From Hydractinia symbiolongicarpus (lineage: Eukaryota > Cnidaria > Hydrozoa > Anthoathecata > Hydractiniidae): a stretch of 64,000 nucleotides of DNA. Both the position numbers and the translations under genes were made by a program. The stretch spans positions 30,383,001-30,447,000 of the forward strand of contig NC_079885.1 in assembly GCF_029227915.1 (NCBI RefSeq), given 5' to 3'. Positions 23,130-37,500 of the stretch are shown here, one piece after another. Positions within the stretch are counted from its first letter, which is position 1. Each line of letters starts with the position of its first letter. The notes below the pieces were generated by a model, which did not search any database, was not told where the DNA came from, and saw only the letters and a list, made by a program, of their open reading frames with translations.

Positions 23130-26100
23130 AAGTTTAATCGCTGGCAAACGAAAACCCGCGTTTTCCCTTAAATCCCGGACTCGGCCCGTATAGTCAAAAG
23201 TATACAAAAAAAGTACCCAGGGAGTAAACTCATTTCCCGAACGATTTTTTAAATTATTTTTTCACCACTAAAACGCATGAGACTTGTAGTTTTCAAAAAT
23301 GTTTTCATTTTTGATGGGAGCTGAATAAAAGAAGTTTAATCGCTGGCAAACGAAAACCCACGATTTCCTGTAAATCCCGGACTCGGCCCGTATAGTCAAA
23401 AGTATACAAAGAAAGTACCCAGGGAGTAAACTCATTTCCCGAACGATTTTTTAAATTATTTTTTCACCACTAAAACGCATGAGACTTGTAGTTTTCAAAA
23501 ATGTTTTCATTTTTGATGAGACGCTTAATGAAAGAGGTTTAATCGCCAGCAAACGACAACCTGCGATTTCCCGTAAATCCCGGGCTTGGCCCGTATAGTG
23601 GAATGTATACAAAGAAAGTACCCAGGGAGTAACTCATTTCCCGAACGATTTTTTAAATTATTTTTTCACCACTTAAACGCATGAGACTTGTAGGTTTCAA
23701 AAATGTTTTCATTTTTGATGAGACGCCTAATGAAAGAGGTTTAATCGCCGGCAAACGAAAACCCGCGATTTCCCGTAAATTCCGGGCTTGGCCCGTATAG
23801 TCCAATGTATACAAAGAAAGTACCCTGTAAGTAAACTCATTTCCAGAACGATTTTTTAAATTATTTTTTCACCACTAAAACGCATAAGACTTGTAGTTTT
23901 CAAAAATGTTTTCATTTTTGATGAGACGCTGAATAAAAGAAGTTTAATCTCCGGCAAACGAAAACCCGCGATTTCCCGTAAATCCCGGACTCGGTCCGAA
24001 TAGTCAAATGTATACAAAAAAAGTACCCAGGGAGTAACTCATTTCCCGAACGATTTTTTAAATTATTTTTTCACCACTTAAACGCATGAGACTTGTAGGT
24101 TTCAAAAATGTTTTCATTTTTGATGAGACGCCTAATGAAAGAGGTTTAATCGCCGGCAAACGAAAACCCGCGATTTCCCGTAAATTCCGGGCTTGGCCCG
24201 TATAGTCCAATGTATACAAAGAAAGTACCCTGTAAGTAAACTCATTTCCAGAACGATTTTTTAAATTATTTTTTCACCACTAAAACGCATAAGACTTGTA
24301 GTTTTCAAAAATGTTTTCATTTTTGATGAGACGCTGAATAAAAGAAGTTTAATCTCCGGCAAACGAAAACCCGCGATTTCCCGTAAATCCCGGACTCGGT
24401 CCGAATAGTCAAATGTATACAAAAAAAGTACCCAGGGAGTAAACTCATTTCCCAAACGATTTTTTACATTATTTTTTCACCACTAAAACGCATGAGACTT
24501 GTAGCTTTCAAAAATGTTTTCATTTTTGATGGGACGCTGAATAAAAGAAGTTTAATCGCTGGCAAACGAAAACCCGCGATTTCCCGTAAATCTCGGACTC
24601 GGCCTGTATAGTCAAAAGTATACAAAGAAAGTACCCAGCGAGTAAACTCATGTCCCTAACGATTTTTTAAATTATTTTTTCACCACTAAAACGCATGAGA
24701 CTTGTAGTTTTCAAAAATGTTTTCATTTTTGATGGGACGCTGAGTAAAAGACGTTTAATCGCTGGCAAACGAAAACCCGCGCTTTCCCGTAAATCCCGGA
24801 CTCGGCCCGTATAGTCAAAAGTAAACAAAGAAAGTACCCAGGGAGTAAACTCATTTCCCAAACGATTTTTTATATTATTTTTCACCACTAAAACGCATGA
24901 GACTTGTAGTTTTCAAAAATGTTTTCATTTTTGATGGGACGCTGAAGAAAAGAAGTTTAATCGCTGGCAAACGAAAACCCGCGATTTCCCGTAAATCCCG
25001 GGCTTGGCCCGTATAGTCCAATGTATACAAAGAAAGTACCCTGTAAGTAAACTCATTTCCAGAACGATTTTTTAAATTATTTTTTCACCACTAAAACGCA
25101 TAAGACTTGTAGTTTTCAAAAATGTTTTCATTTTTGATGAGACGCTGAATAAAAGAAGTTTAATCTCCGGCAAACGAAAACCCTCGATTTCCCGTAAATC
25201 CCGGACTCGGTCCGAATAGTCAAATGTATACAAAAAAAGTACCCAGGGAGTAAACTCATTTCCCAAACGATTTTTTACATTATTTTTTCACCACTAAAAC
25301 GCATGAGACTTGTAGCTTTCAAAAATGTTTTCATTTTTGATGGGACGCTGAGTAAAAGAAGTTTAATCGCTGGCAAACGAAAACCCGCGATTTCCCGTAA
25401 ATCTCGGACTCGGCCTGTATAGTCAAAAGTATACAAAGAAAGTACCCAGCGAGTAAACTCATGTCCCTAACGATTTTTTAAATTATTTTTTCACCACTAA
25501 AACGCATGAGACTTGTAGTTTTCAAAAATGTTTTCATTTTTGATGAGACGCTGAATAAAAGAAGTTTAATCTCCGGCAAACGAAAACCCGCGATTTCCCG
25601 TAAATCCCGGACTCGGTCCGAATAGTCAAATGTATACAAAAAAAGTACCCAGGGAGTAAACTCATTTCCCAAACGATTTTTTACATTATTTTTTCACCAC
25701 TAAAACGCATGAGACTTGTAGCTTTCAAAAATGTTTTCATTTTTGATGGGACGCTGAATAAAAGAAGTTTAATCGCTGGCAAACGAAAACCCGCGATTTC
25801 CCGTAAATCTCGGACTCGGCCTGTATAGTCAAAAGTATACAAAGAAAGTACCCAGCGAGTAAACTCATGTCCCTAACGATTTTTTAAATTATTTTTTCAC
25901 CACTAAAACGCATGAGACTTGTAGTTTTCAAAAATGTTTTCATTTTTGATGGGACGCTGAGTAAAAGACGTTTAATCGCTGGCAAACGAAAACCCGCGCT
26001 TTCCCGTAAATCCCGGACTCGGCCCGTATAGTCAAAAGTAAACAAAGAAAGTACCCAGGGAGTAAACTCATTTCCCAAACGATTTTTTATATTATTTTTT

Positions 26101-27290
26101 CACCACTAAAACGCATGAGACTTGTAGTTTTCAAAAATGTTTTCATTTTTGATGGGACGCTGAAGAAAAGAAGTTTAATCGCTGGCAAACGAAAACCCGC
26201 GATTTCCCGTAAATCCCGGGCTTGGCCCGTATAGTCGAATGTATACAAAGAAAGTACCCAGAGAGTAACTCATTTCCCAAACGACTTTTTAAATTATTTT
26301 TTCACCACTAAAACGCATGAGACTTGTAGTTTTCAAAAATGTTTTCATTTTTGATGAGACGCTTAATGAAAGAGGTTTAATCGCCAGCAAACAACAACCT
26401 GCGATTTCCCGTAAATCCCGGGCTTGGCCCGTATAGTGGAATGTATACAAAGAAAGTACCCAGGGAGTAACTCATGTCCCTAACGATTTTTTAAATTATT
26501 TTTTCACCACTAAAACGCATGAGACTTGTAGGTTTCAAAAATGTTTTCATTTTTGATGGGACGCTGAGTAAAAGACGTTTAATCGCTGGCAAACGAAAAC
26601 CCGCGCTTTCCCGTAAATCCCGGACTCGGCCCGTATAGTCAAAAGTAAACAAAGAAAGTACCCAGGGAGTAAACTCATTTCCCAAACGATTTTTTATATT
26701 ATTTTTTCACCACTAAAACGCATGAGACTTGTAGTTTTCAAAAATGTTTTCATTTTTGATGGGACGCTGAAGAAAAGAAGTTTAATCGCTGGCAAACGAA
26801 AACCCGCGATTTCCCGTAAATCCCGGGCTTGGCCCGTATAGTCGAATGTATACAAAGAAAGTACCCAGAGAGTAACACATTTCCCGAACGATTTTTTAAA
26901 TTAATTTTTCACCACTAAAACGCATGAGACTTGTAGTTTTTAAAAATGTTTTCATTTTTGATGAGACGCTTAATGAAAGAGGTTTAATCGCCGGCAAACG
27001 AAAACCCGCGATTTCCAGTAAATCCCGGGCTTGGCCCGTATAGTCGAATGTATACAAAGAAAGTATACTGTGAGTAACACATTTCCCGAACGATTTTTTA
27101 AATTATATTTTCACCACTAAAACGCATGAGACTTGTAGGTTTCAAAAATGTTTTCATTTTTGATGAGACGCTTAATGAAAGAGGTTTAATCGCCGGCAAA
27201 CGAAAACCCGCGATTTCCCGTAAATCCCGGGCTTGGCCCGTATAGTCGAATGTATACAAAGAAAGTACCCAGGGAGTAACTCATTTCCCG
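23130..27290 (+). repeat. Block C1, distal part with dimer and 4-mer repeats
   Basis: Beyond the 35-mer the C-type units form short higher-order repeats. A dimer repeats at 23642-24046 and 24047-24451 (405-bp shift, with CACTTAAACG then ACGCATAAGACTTG). Another starts near 25072 and repeats near 25478 (406 bp). The dimer near 24261 recurs at 25072 (811 bp). CTCATGTCCCTAACG recurs near 24649, 25461, 25867 and 26474. A one-base T loss near 24880 and a two-base loss of ACG at 23317 (GATGGGAGCTG) are private. No gene is seen. Confidence 0.7.
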
Positions 27291-27639
27291 AACAATTTTT
27301 TAAATTATCTTTTCACCACTAAAACGCATGAGACTTGTAGGTTTCAAAAATGTTTTCATTTTTGATGAGACGCTTAATGAAAGAGGTTTAATCGCCGGCA
27401 AACGAAAACCCGCGATTTCCCGTAAATCCCGGGCTTGGCCCGTATAGTCGAATGTATACAAAGAAAGTACCCTGTGAGTAACCTCATTTCCAGAACGATT
27501 TTTTAAATTATTTTTTCAACACTAAAACGCATAAGACTTGTAGTTTTCAAAAATGTTTTCATTTTTGATGAGACGCTGAATAAAAGAATTTTAATCGCCG
27601 GCAAACGAAAACCCGCGATTTCCCGTAAATCCCAGACTC

Positions 27640-28700
27640 GGCCCGTATAGTCAAAAGTATACAAAAAAGTACCCAGGGTGTAAACTCATTTCTTAAACGA
27701 TTTTTTAAATTATTATTTCACCACTAAAGCCCATGAGACTTGTAGTTTTCAAAAATGTTTTCATTTTTGATGAGACACTGAATAAAATAAGTTTAATCGC
27801 CGGCAAACGAAAACCCGCCATTTCCCGTAAATCCCGGACTCGGCCCGTATAGTCAAAAGTATACAAAGAAAGTACCCAGGGTGTAAACTCATTTCCAGAA
27901 CGATTTTTTAAATTATTTTTTCACCACTAAAACGTATAAAACTTCTAGTTTTTAAAAATGTTTTCATTTTTGATGAGACGCTGAATAAAAGAAGTTTAAT
28001 CGCCGGCAAACGAAAACCCGCCATTTCCCGTAAACCCCGGACTCAGCCCGTATAATCAAAAGTATACAAAGAAAGTACCCAGGGAGTAAACTCATTTCCC
28101 GAACGATTTTTTAAATTATTTTTTCACCACTAAAACGCATGAAACTTGTAGTTTTCAAAAATCTTTTTATTTTTGATGAGACGCTGAATGAAAGAAGTTT
28201 AATCGCCGGCAAACGAAAACCCGCGATTTCCCGTAAATCCCGGGCTTGGCCCGTATATTCAAATGTATAAAAAGAAAGTACCCTGTGAGTAAACGCATTT
28301 CCAGAACGATTTTTTAAATTATTTTTTCACCACTAAAACGCATAAGACTTGTAGTTCTCAAAAATGTTTTTATTTTTGATGAGACGCTGAATAAAAGAAG
28401 TTTAATCGCTGGCAAACGAAAACCCGCGATTTCCCGTAAATCCCGGACTCGGCCCGTATAGTCAAAAGTATACAAAGAAAGTACCCAGGGAGTAAACTCA
28501 TTTCCCGAACGGTTTTTTAAATTATTTTTTCACCACTAAAACACATGACACTTGTAGTTTTCAAAAATGTTTTCATTTTTGATGAGACGCTTAATGATGG
28601 AGGTTTAATCGCCAGCAAACGAAAACCCACGATTTCCCGTAAATCCCGGGCTCGGCCCGTATAGTCGAATGTATACAAAGAAAGTACCCAGGGAGTAACT
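27640..28700 (+). repeat. Island of poorly homogenised monomers in A2
   Basis: Five or so consecutive units carry many private changes not seen elsewhere. Examples are CAGGGTGTAAACTC (twice), CATTTCTTAAACG, GACACTGAATAAAATAAG, AAAACTTCTAG, GTAAACCCCGGACTCAGCCCG, TATAATCAAAAG, AAATCTTTTTATTTTTG, TATTCAAATGTATAAAAAG, CTTAATGATGGAGG and ACACATGACACTTG. Compared with neighbouring units, which share nearly all variants, this looks like older satellite that escaped recent homogenisation. Confidence 0.65.
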
Positions 28701-29392
28701 CATTACCCGAACGATTTTTTAAATTATTTTTTCACCACTAAAACGCATGAGACTTGTAGGTTTCAAAAATGTTTTCATTTTTGATGAGACGCTTAATGAA
28801 AGAGGTTTAATCGCCGGCAAACGAAAACCCGTGATTTCCCGTAAATCCCGGGCTTGGCCCGTATAGTTGAATGTATCTAAAGAAAGTACCCAGGGAGTAA
28901 ACTGATTTCCCGAACGATTTTTCAAATTATTTCTGCACCACTAGAACGAATGAGACTTGTAGTTTTCAAAAATGTTTTCATTTTTAATGAGACGCTTAAT
29001 GAAAGATGTTTAATCGCCGGCAAATGAAAACCCGCGAGTTCCCGGTAATCCCGGGCTTGTCCCGTATAGTCGAATGTATACAAAGAAAGTACCCTGTGAG
29101 TAAACTCATTTGCAGAACGATTTTTTAAATTATCTTTTCACCACTAAAGCCCATGAGACTTGCAGTTTTTAAAAATGTTTTCATTTTTGATGAGACGCTG
29201 AATAAAAGAAGTTTAATCGCCGGCAAACTAACACCCGCGATTTCCCGTAAATCCCGGACTCGGCCCGTATAGTCAAAAGTATACAAAGAAAGTACCCAGG
29301 GAGTAAACTCATTTCCCGAACGGTTTTTTAAATTATTTTTTCACCACTAAAACGCATGAGACTTGTAGTTTTCAAAAATGTTTTCTTTTTTG

Positions 29393-29796
29393 ATGAGACG
29401 CTTAATGAAAGAGGTTTAATCGCCGGCAAACGAAAACCCACGATTTTCCGTAAATCCCGGGCTTGGCCCGTATAGTCGAATGTATACAAAGAAAGTACCC
29501 AGGGAGTAACTCATTTCCCGAACGATTTTTTAAATTATCTTTTCACCACTAAAACGCATGAGACTTGTAGTTTTCAAAAATGTTTTCATTTTTGATGAGA
29601 CGCTTAATGAAAGAGGTTTAATCGCCGGCAAACGAAAACCCACGATTTTCCGTAAATCCCGGGCTTGGCCCGTATAGTCGAATGTATACAAAGAAAGTAC
29701 CCAGGGAGTAACTCATTTCCCGAACGATTTTTTAAATTATCTTTTCACCACTAAAACGCATGAGACTTGTAGTTTTCAAAAATGTTTTCATTTTTG
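29393..29796 (+). repeat. Single-monomer tandem doubling in A2
   Basis: Two adjacent G-class units share CCCACGATTTTCCG (near 29437 and 29639, 202 bp apart), followed by GTACCCAGGGAGTAACTC and TTATCTTTTCACC. The matching place in A1 (about 2240-2440) has one such unit, so this is a one-monomer gain in A2. Boundaries are approximate. Confidence 0.65.
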
Positions 29797-31570
29797 ATGA
29801 GACGCTTAATGAAAGAGGTTTAATCGCCGGCAAACGAAAACCCGCGATTTCCCGTAAATCCCGGGCTTGGCCCGTATAGTCGAATGTATACAAAGAAAGT
29901 ACCCTGTGAGTAACCTCATTTCCAGAACGATTTTTTAAATTATTTTTTCAACACTAAAACGCATAAGACTTGTAGTTTTCAAAAGTGTTTTCATTTTTGA
30001 TGAGACGCTGAATAAAAGAAGTTTAATCGCCGGCAAACGAAAACACGCGATTTCCCGTAAATCCCGGGCTTGGCCCGTATAGTTGAATGTATCTAAAGAA
30101 AGTACCCAGGGAGTAAACTGATTTCCCGAACGATTTTTCAAATTATTTCTGCACCACTAGAACGAATGAGACTTGTAGTTTTCAAAAATGTTTTCATTTT
30201 TAATGAGACGCTTAATGAAAGATGTTTAATCGCCGGCAAATGAAAACCCGCGAGTTCCCGTTAATCCCGGGCTTGTCCCGTATAGTCGAATGTATACAAA
30301 GAAAGTACCCTGTGAGTAAATTCATTTGCAGAACGATTTTTTAAATTATCTTTTCACCACTAAAGCCCATGAGACTTGCAGTTTTTAAAAATGTTTTCAT
30401 TTTTGATGAGACGCTGAATAAAAGAAGTTTAATCGCCGGCAAACTAACACCCGCGATTTCCCGTAAATCCCGGACTCGGCCCGTATAGTCAAAAGTATAC
30501 AAAGAAAGTACCCAGGGAGTAAACTCATTTCCCGAACGATTTTTTAAATTATTTTTTCACCACTAAAACGCATGAGACTTGCAGGTTTCAAAAATGTTTT
30601 CATTTTTGATGAGACGCTTAATGAAAGAGGTTTAATCGCCGGCAAACGAAAACCCGCGATTTCCCGTTAATCCCGGGCTTGGTCCGTATAGTCGAATGTA
30701 TACAAAGAAAGTACCCTGTGAGTAACCTCATTTCCAGAACGATTTTTTAAATTATTTTTTCACCACTAAAACGCATAAGACTTGTAGTTTTCAAAAATGT
30801 TTTCATTTTTGATGAGACGCTGAATAAAAGAATTTTAATCGCCGGCAAACGAAAACCCGCGATTTCCCGTAAATCCCGGGCTTGGCCCGTATAGTCAAAA
30901 GTACACAAAGAAAGTACCCAGGGAGTAAACACATTTCCCGAACGATTTTTTAAATTATTTTTTCACCACTAAAACGCATGAGACTTGTAGTTTTTAAAAG
31001 TGTTTTCATTTTTGATGAGACGCTGAATAAAAGAAGTTTAATCGCCGGCAAACGAAAACCCGCGATTTCCCGTAAGTCCCGGGCTTGGCCCGTATAGTTG
31101 AATGTATCTAAAGAAAGTACCCAGGGAGTAAACTGATTTCCCGAACGATTTTTCAAATTATTTCTGCACCACTAGAACGAATGAGACTTGTAGTTTTCAA
31201 AAATGTTTTCATTTTTAATGAGACGCTTAATGAAAGATGTTTAATCGCCGGCAAATAAAAACCCGCGAGTTCCCGTTAATCCCGGGCTTGTCCCGTATAG
31301 TCGAATGTATGCAAAGAAAGTACCCTGTGAGTAAACTCATTTGCAGAACGATTTTTTAAATTATCTTTTCACCACTAAAGCCCATGAGACTTGCAGTTTT
31401 TAAAAATGTTTTCATTTTTGATGAGACGCTCAATAAAAGAAGTTTAATCGCCGGCAAACTAACACCCGCGATTTCCCGTAAATCCCGGACTCGGCCCGTA
31501 TAGTCAAAAGTATACAAAGAAAGTACCCAGGGAGTAAACTCATTTCCCGAACGATTTTTTAAATTTTTTT

Positions 31571-34500
31571 TCACCACTAAAACGCATGAGATTTGTAGTT
31601 GTCAGAAATGTTTTCATTTTTGATGAGACGCTTAATGAAAGTGGTTTAATGGCCGGAAAACGAAAACCCGCGATTTCCGTAAATCCCGGGCTTGGCCCGT
31701 ATAGTCGAATGTATACAAAGAAAGTACCCAGGGAGTAAACTCATTTTTCAAAAGATTTTTTAAATTATTTTTTCACCACTAAAACGCATGAGACTTGTAG
31801 TTTTCAAAAATGTTTTCATTTTTGATGGGACGCTGAATAAAGGAAGTTTAATCGCTGGCAAACGAAAACCCGCGATTTCCCTTAAATCCCGGACTCGGCC
31901 CGTATAGTCAAAAGTATACAAAGAAAGTACCCAGGGAGTAAACTCATTTCCCGAACGATTTTTTAAATTATATTTTCACCACTGAAACGCATGAGACTTG
32001 TGGTTTTCAAAAATGTTTTCATTTTTGATGAGACGCTTAATGAAAGTGGTTTAATGGCCGGAAAACGAAAACCCGCCATTTCCCGTAAATCCCGGGCTTG
32101 GCCCGTATAGTCAAAAGTATACAAAAAATGTACCCAGGGAGTAAACTCATTTCTCAAACGATTTTTTAAATTATTTTTTCACCACTAAAACGCATGAGAT
32201 TTGTAGTTTTCAAAAATGTTTTCATTTTTGATGAGACGCTGAATAAAAGAAGTTTAATCGCTGGCAAACGAAAACCCGTGATTTTCCGCAAATCCCGGAC
32301 TCGGCCCGTATAGTCAAAAGTATACAAAAAAACTACCCAGGGAGTAAACTCATTTCTCGAACGATTTTTTAAAATATTTTTTGACCACTAAAACGCATGA
32401 GACTTGTAGTTTTCAAAATTGTTTTCATTTTTGATGGGACGCTGAATAAAAGAAGTTTAATCGCTGGCAAACGAAAACCCGCGATTTCCCTTAAATCCCG
32501 GACTCGGCCCGTATAGTCGAATGTATACAAAGAAAGTACCCAGGGAGTAAACTCATTTTTCGAAAGATTTTTTAAATTACTTTTTCACCACTAAAACGCA
32601 TGAGACTTGTAGTTTTCAAAAATGTTTTCATTTTTGATGGGACGCTGAATAAAGGAAGTTTAATCGCTGGCAAACGAAAACCCGCGATTTCCCTTAAATC
32701 CCGGACTCGGCCCGTATAGTCAAAAGTATACAAAGAAAGTACCCAGGGAGTAAACTCATTTCCCGAACGATTTTTTAAATTATTTTTTCACCACTGAAAC
32801 GCATGAGACTTGTGGTTTTCAAAAATGTTTTCATTTTTGATGAGACGCTTAATGAAAGTGGTTTAATGGCCGGAAAACGAAAACCCGCGATTTCTCGTAA
32901 ATCCCGGGCTTGGCCCGTATAGTCAAAAGTATACAAAAAATGTACCCAGGGAGTAAACTCATTTCTCAAACGATTTTTTAAAATTTTTATTCACCACTAA
33001 AACGCATGAGATTTGTAGTTTTCAAGAATGTTTTTATTTTTGATGAGACTCTGAATAAAAGAAGTTTAATCGCTGGCAAACGAAAACCCGTGATTTTCCG
33101 TAAATCCCGGACTCGGCCCGTATAGTCAAAAGTATACAAAAAAAGTACCCAGGGAGTAAACTCATTTCTCGAACGATTTTTTAAAATATTTTTTGACCAC
33201 TAAAACGCATGAGACTTGTAGTTTTCAAAATTGTTTTCATTTTTGATGGGACGCTGAATAAAAGAAGTTTAATCGCTGGCAAACGAAAACCCGCGATTTC
33301 CCGTAAATCCCAAACTCGGCCCATATAGTCGAAAGTATACAAAGAAAGTACCCAGGGAGTAAACTCATTTCCCGAACGATTTTTTAAATTATTTTTTCAC
33401 CACTAAAGCGCATGAGACTTGTAGTTTTCAAAAATGTTTTTATTTTTGATGGGACGCTGAATAAAAGAAGTTTAATCGCTGGCAAACGAAAACCCGCGAT
33501 TTCCCGTAAATCCCGGACTCGGCCCGTTTAGTCAAAAGTATACAAAGAAAGTACCCAGGGAGTAAACTCATTTTCCGAAGGATTTTTTAAATTATTTTTC
33601 CACCACTAAAACGCATGAGACTTGTACTTTTCAAAAATGTATTCATTTTTGATGAGACGCTGAATAAAAGAAGTTTAATCGCCGGCAAACGAAAACCCGC
33701 GATTTCCCGTAAATCGTACTCGGCCCGAATAGTCAAATGTATACAAAAAAGTACCCAGGGAGTAAACTCATTTTTCGAAAGATTTTTTAAATTATTTTTT
33801 CACCACTAAAACGCTTGAGACTTGTAGTTTTCAAAAATGTTTTCATTTTTGATGGGACGCTGAATAAAGGAAGTTTAATCGCTGGCAAACGAAAACCCGC
33901 GATTTCCCTTAAATCCCGAACTCGGCCCGTATAGTCGAAAGTATACAAAGAAAGTACCCAGGGAGTAAACTCATTTCCCGAACAATTTTTTAAATTATTT
34001 TTTCACCACTAAAGCGCATGAGACTTGTAGTTTTCAAAAATGTTTTTATTTTTGATGGGACGCTGAATAAAAGAAGTTTAATCGCTGGCAAACGAAAACC
34101 CGCGATTTCCCTTAAATCCCGGACTCGGCCCGTATAGTCAAAAGTATACAAAGAAAGTACCCAGGGAGTAAACTCATTTGCCGAACGATTTTTTAAATTA
34201 TTTTTTCACCACTGAAACGCATGAGACTTGTGGTTTTCAAAAATGTTTTCATTTTTGATGAGACGCTTAATGAAAGTGGTTTAATGGCCGGAAAACGAAA
34301 ACCCGCGATTTCTCGTAAATCCCGGGCTTGGCCCGTATAGTCAAAAGTATACAAAAAATGTACCCAGGGAGTAAACTCATTTCTCAAACGATTTTTTAAA
34401 TTATTTTTTCACCACTAAAACGCATGAGATTTGTAGTTTTCAAAAATGTTTTTATTTTTGATCAGACGCTGAATAAAAGAAGTTTAATCGCTGGCAAACG

Positions 34501-37500
34501 AAAACCCGTGATTTTCCGTAAATCCCGAACTCGGCCCGTATAGTCAAAAGTATACAAAAAAGTACCCAGGGAGTAAACTCATTTCTCGAACGATTTTTTA
34601 AAATATTTTTTGACCACTAAAACGCATGAGACTTGTAGTTTTCAAAATTGTTTTCATTTTTGATGGGACGCTGAATAAAAGAAGTTTAATCGCTGGCAAA
34701 CGAAAACCCGCGATTTCCCTTAAATCCCGGACTCGGCCCGTATAGTCAAAAGTATACAAAGAAAGTACCCAGGGAGTAAACTCATATCCCGAACGAGTTT
34801 TTAAATTATTTTTTCACCACTAAAACGCATGAGACTTGTAGTGTTCAAAAATGTTTTCATTTTTGATGGGACGCTAAATAAAAGAAGTTTAATCGCTGGC
34901 AAACGAAAACCCGCGATTTCCCGTAAATCCCGAACTCGGCCCATATAGTCGAAAGTATACAAAGAAAGTACCCAGGGAGTAAACTCATTTCCCGAACGAT
35001 TTTTTAAATTATTTTTTCACCACTAAAGCGCATGAGACTTGTAGTTTTCAAAAATGTTTTCATTTTTGATGGGACGCTGAATAAAAGAAGTTTAATCGCT
35101 GGCAAACGAAAACCCGCGATTTCCCGTAAATGCCGGACTCGGCCCGTTTAGTCAAAAGTATACAAAGAAAGTACCCAGGGAGTAAACTCATTTCCCGAAC
35201 GATTTTTTAAATTATTTTTCCACCACTAAAACGCATGAGACTTGTACTTTTCAAAAATGTATTCATTTTTGATGAGACGCTGAATAAAAGAAGTTTAATC
35301 GCCGGCAAACGAAAACCCGCGATTTCCCGTAAATCGTACTCGGCCCGAATAGTCAAATGTATACAAAAAAGTACCCAGGGAGTAAACTCATTTCACGAAC
35401 GATTTTTTAAATTATTTTTTCACCACTAAAACGCATGAGACTTGGAGTTTTCAAAAATGTTTTCATTTTTGATGGGACGCTGAATAAAATAAGTTTAATC
35501 GCTGGCAAACCAAAACCCGCGATTTCCCTTAAATCCCGGACTCGGCCCGTATAGTCAAAAGTATACAAAGAAAGTACCCAGGGAGTAAACTCATTTCCCG
35601 AACGATTTTTTAAATTATTTTTTCGTCACTAAAACGCATGAGACCTGTAGTTTTCAAAAATGTTTTCATTTTTGATGAGACGCTTAATGAAAGTGGTTTA
35701 TTGGCCAGAAAACGAAAACCCGCGATTTCTCGTAAATCCCGGGCTTGGCCCGTATAGTCAAAAGTATACAAAAAATGTACCCAGGGAGTAAACTCATTTC
35801 TCAAACGATTTTTTAAATTATTTTTTCACCACTAAAACGCATGAGATTTGTAGTTTTCAAAAATGTTTTTATTTGTGATGAGACGCTGAATAAAAGAAGT
35901 TTAATCGCTGGCTAACGAAAACCCGCGATTTCCCGTAAATCCCGAACTCGGCCCATATAGTCGAAAGTATACAAAGAAAGTACCCAGGGAGTAAACTCAT
36001 TTCCCGAACGATTTTTTAAATTATTTTTTCACCACTAAAGCGCATGAGACTTGTAGTTTTCAAAAATGTTTTTATTTTTGATGGGACGCTGAATAAAAGA
36101 AGTTTAATCGCTGGCAAACGAAAACCCGCGATTTCCCGTAAATCCCGGACTCGGCCCGTTTAGTCAAAAGTATACAAAGAAAGTACCCAGGGAGTAAACT
36201 CATTTTTCGAAAGGTTTTTTAAATTATTTTTTCACCACTAAAACGCTTCAGACTTGTAGTTTTCAAAAATGTTTTCATTTTTGATGGGACGCTGAATAAA
36301 GGAAGTTTAATCGCTGGCAAACGAAAACCCGCGATTTCCCTTAAATCCCGGACTCGGCCCGTATAGTCAAAAGTATACAAAGAAAGTACCCAGGGAGTAA
36401 ACTCATTTCCCGAACGATTTTTTAAATTATTTTTTCACCACTGAAACGCATGAGACTTGTGGTTTTCAAAAATGTTTTCATTTTTGATGAGACGCTTAAT
36501 GAAAGTGGTTTAATGGCCGGAAAACGAAAACCCGCGATTTCTCGTAAATCCCGGGCTTGGCCCGTATAGTCAAAAGTATACAAAAAATGTACCCAGGGAG
36601 TAAACTCATTTCTCAAACGATTTTTTAAATTATTTTTTCACCACTAAAACGCATGAGATTTGTAGTTTTCAAAAATGTTTTTATTTTTGATGAGACGCTG
36701 AATAAAAGAAGTTTAATCGCTGGCAAACTAAAACCCGTGATTTTCCGTAAATCCCGGACTCGGCCCGTATAGTCAAAAGTATACAAAAAAGTACCCAGGG
36801 AGTAAACTCATTTCTCGAACGATTTTTTAAAATATTTTTTGACCACTAAAACGCATGAGACTTGTAGTTTTCAAAATTGTTTTCATTTTTGATGGGACGC
36901 TGAATAAAAGAAGTTTAATCGCTGGCAAACGAAAACCCGCGATTTCCCTTATATCCCGGACTCGGCCCGTATAGTCAAAAGTATACAAAGAAAGTACCCA
37001 GGGAGTAAACTCATATCCCGAACGAGTTTTTAAATTATTTTTTGACCACTAAAACGCATGAGACTTGTAGTTTTCAAAATTGTTTTCATTTTTGATGGGA
37101 CGCTGAATAAAAGAAGTTTAATCGCTGGCAAACGAAAACCCGCGATTTCCCTTATATCCCGGACTCGGCCCGTATAGTCAAAAGTATACAAAGAAAGTAC
37201 CCAGGGAGTAAACTCATATCCCGAACGAGTTTTTAAATTATTTTTTCACCACTAAAACGCATGAGACTTGTAGTTTTCAAAAATGTTTTCATTTTTGATG
37301 GGACGCTAAATAAAAGAAGTTTAATCGCTGGCAAACGAAAACCCGCGATTTCCCGTAAATCCCGAACTCGGCCCATATAGTCGAAAGTATACAAAGAAAG
37401 TACCCAGGGAGTAAACTCATTTCCCGAACGATTTTTTAAATTATTTTTTCACCACTAAAGCGCATGAGACTTGTAGTTTTCAAAAATGTTTTCATTTTTG

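Larger units (their letters stand above)
27291..31570 (+). repeat. Block A2
   Basis: A-community markers return: TTATCTTTTCACC, GTGAGTAACCTC, AAAGAATTTTAATCG, CAAACTAACACCCG (near 29226, 30442, 31457) and the divergent monomer (near 28905, 30120, 31135). The divergent unit and the AAAGCCCATGAGACTTGCAG unit recur with 1,216-bp (6-mer) and then 1,015-bp (5-mer) spacing. The block ends at 31570 with the same shortened T tract as at 3000. Confidence 0.75.

Noticed and set aside
8950-23160. Assembly artefact as the sole explanation of the 7,090-bp duplication.
   Set aside because: Cannot be excluded from sequence alone, but two distinguishing substitutions and nesting with older duplications of the same style make a real event plausible.
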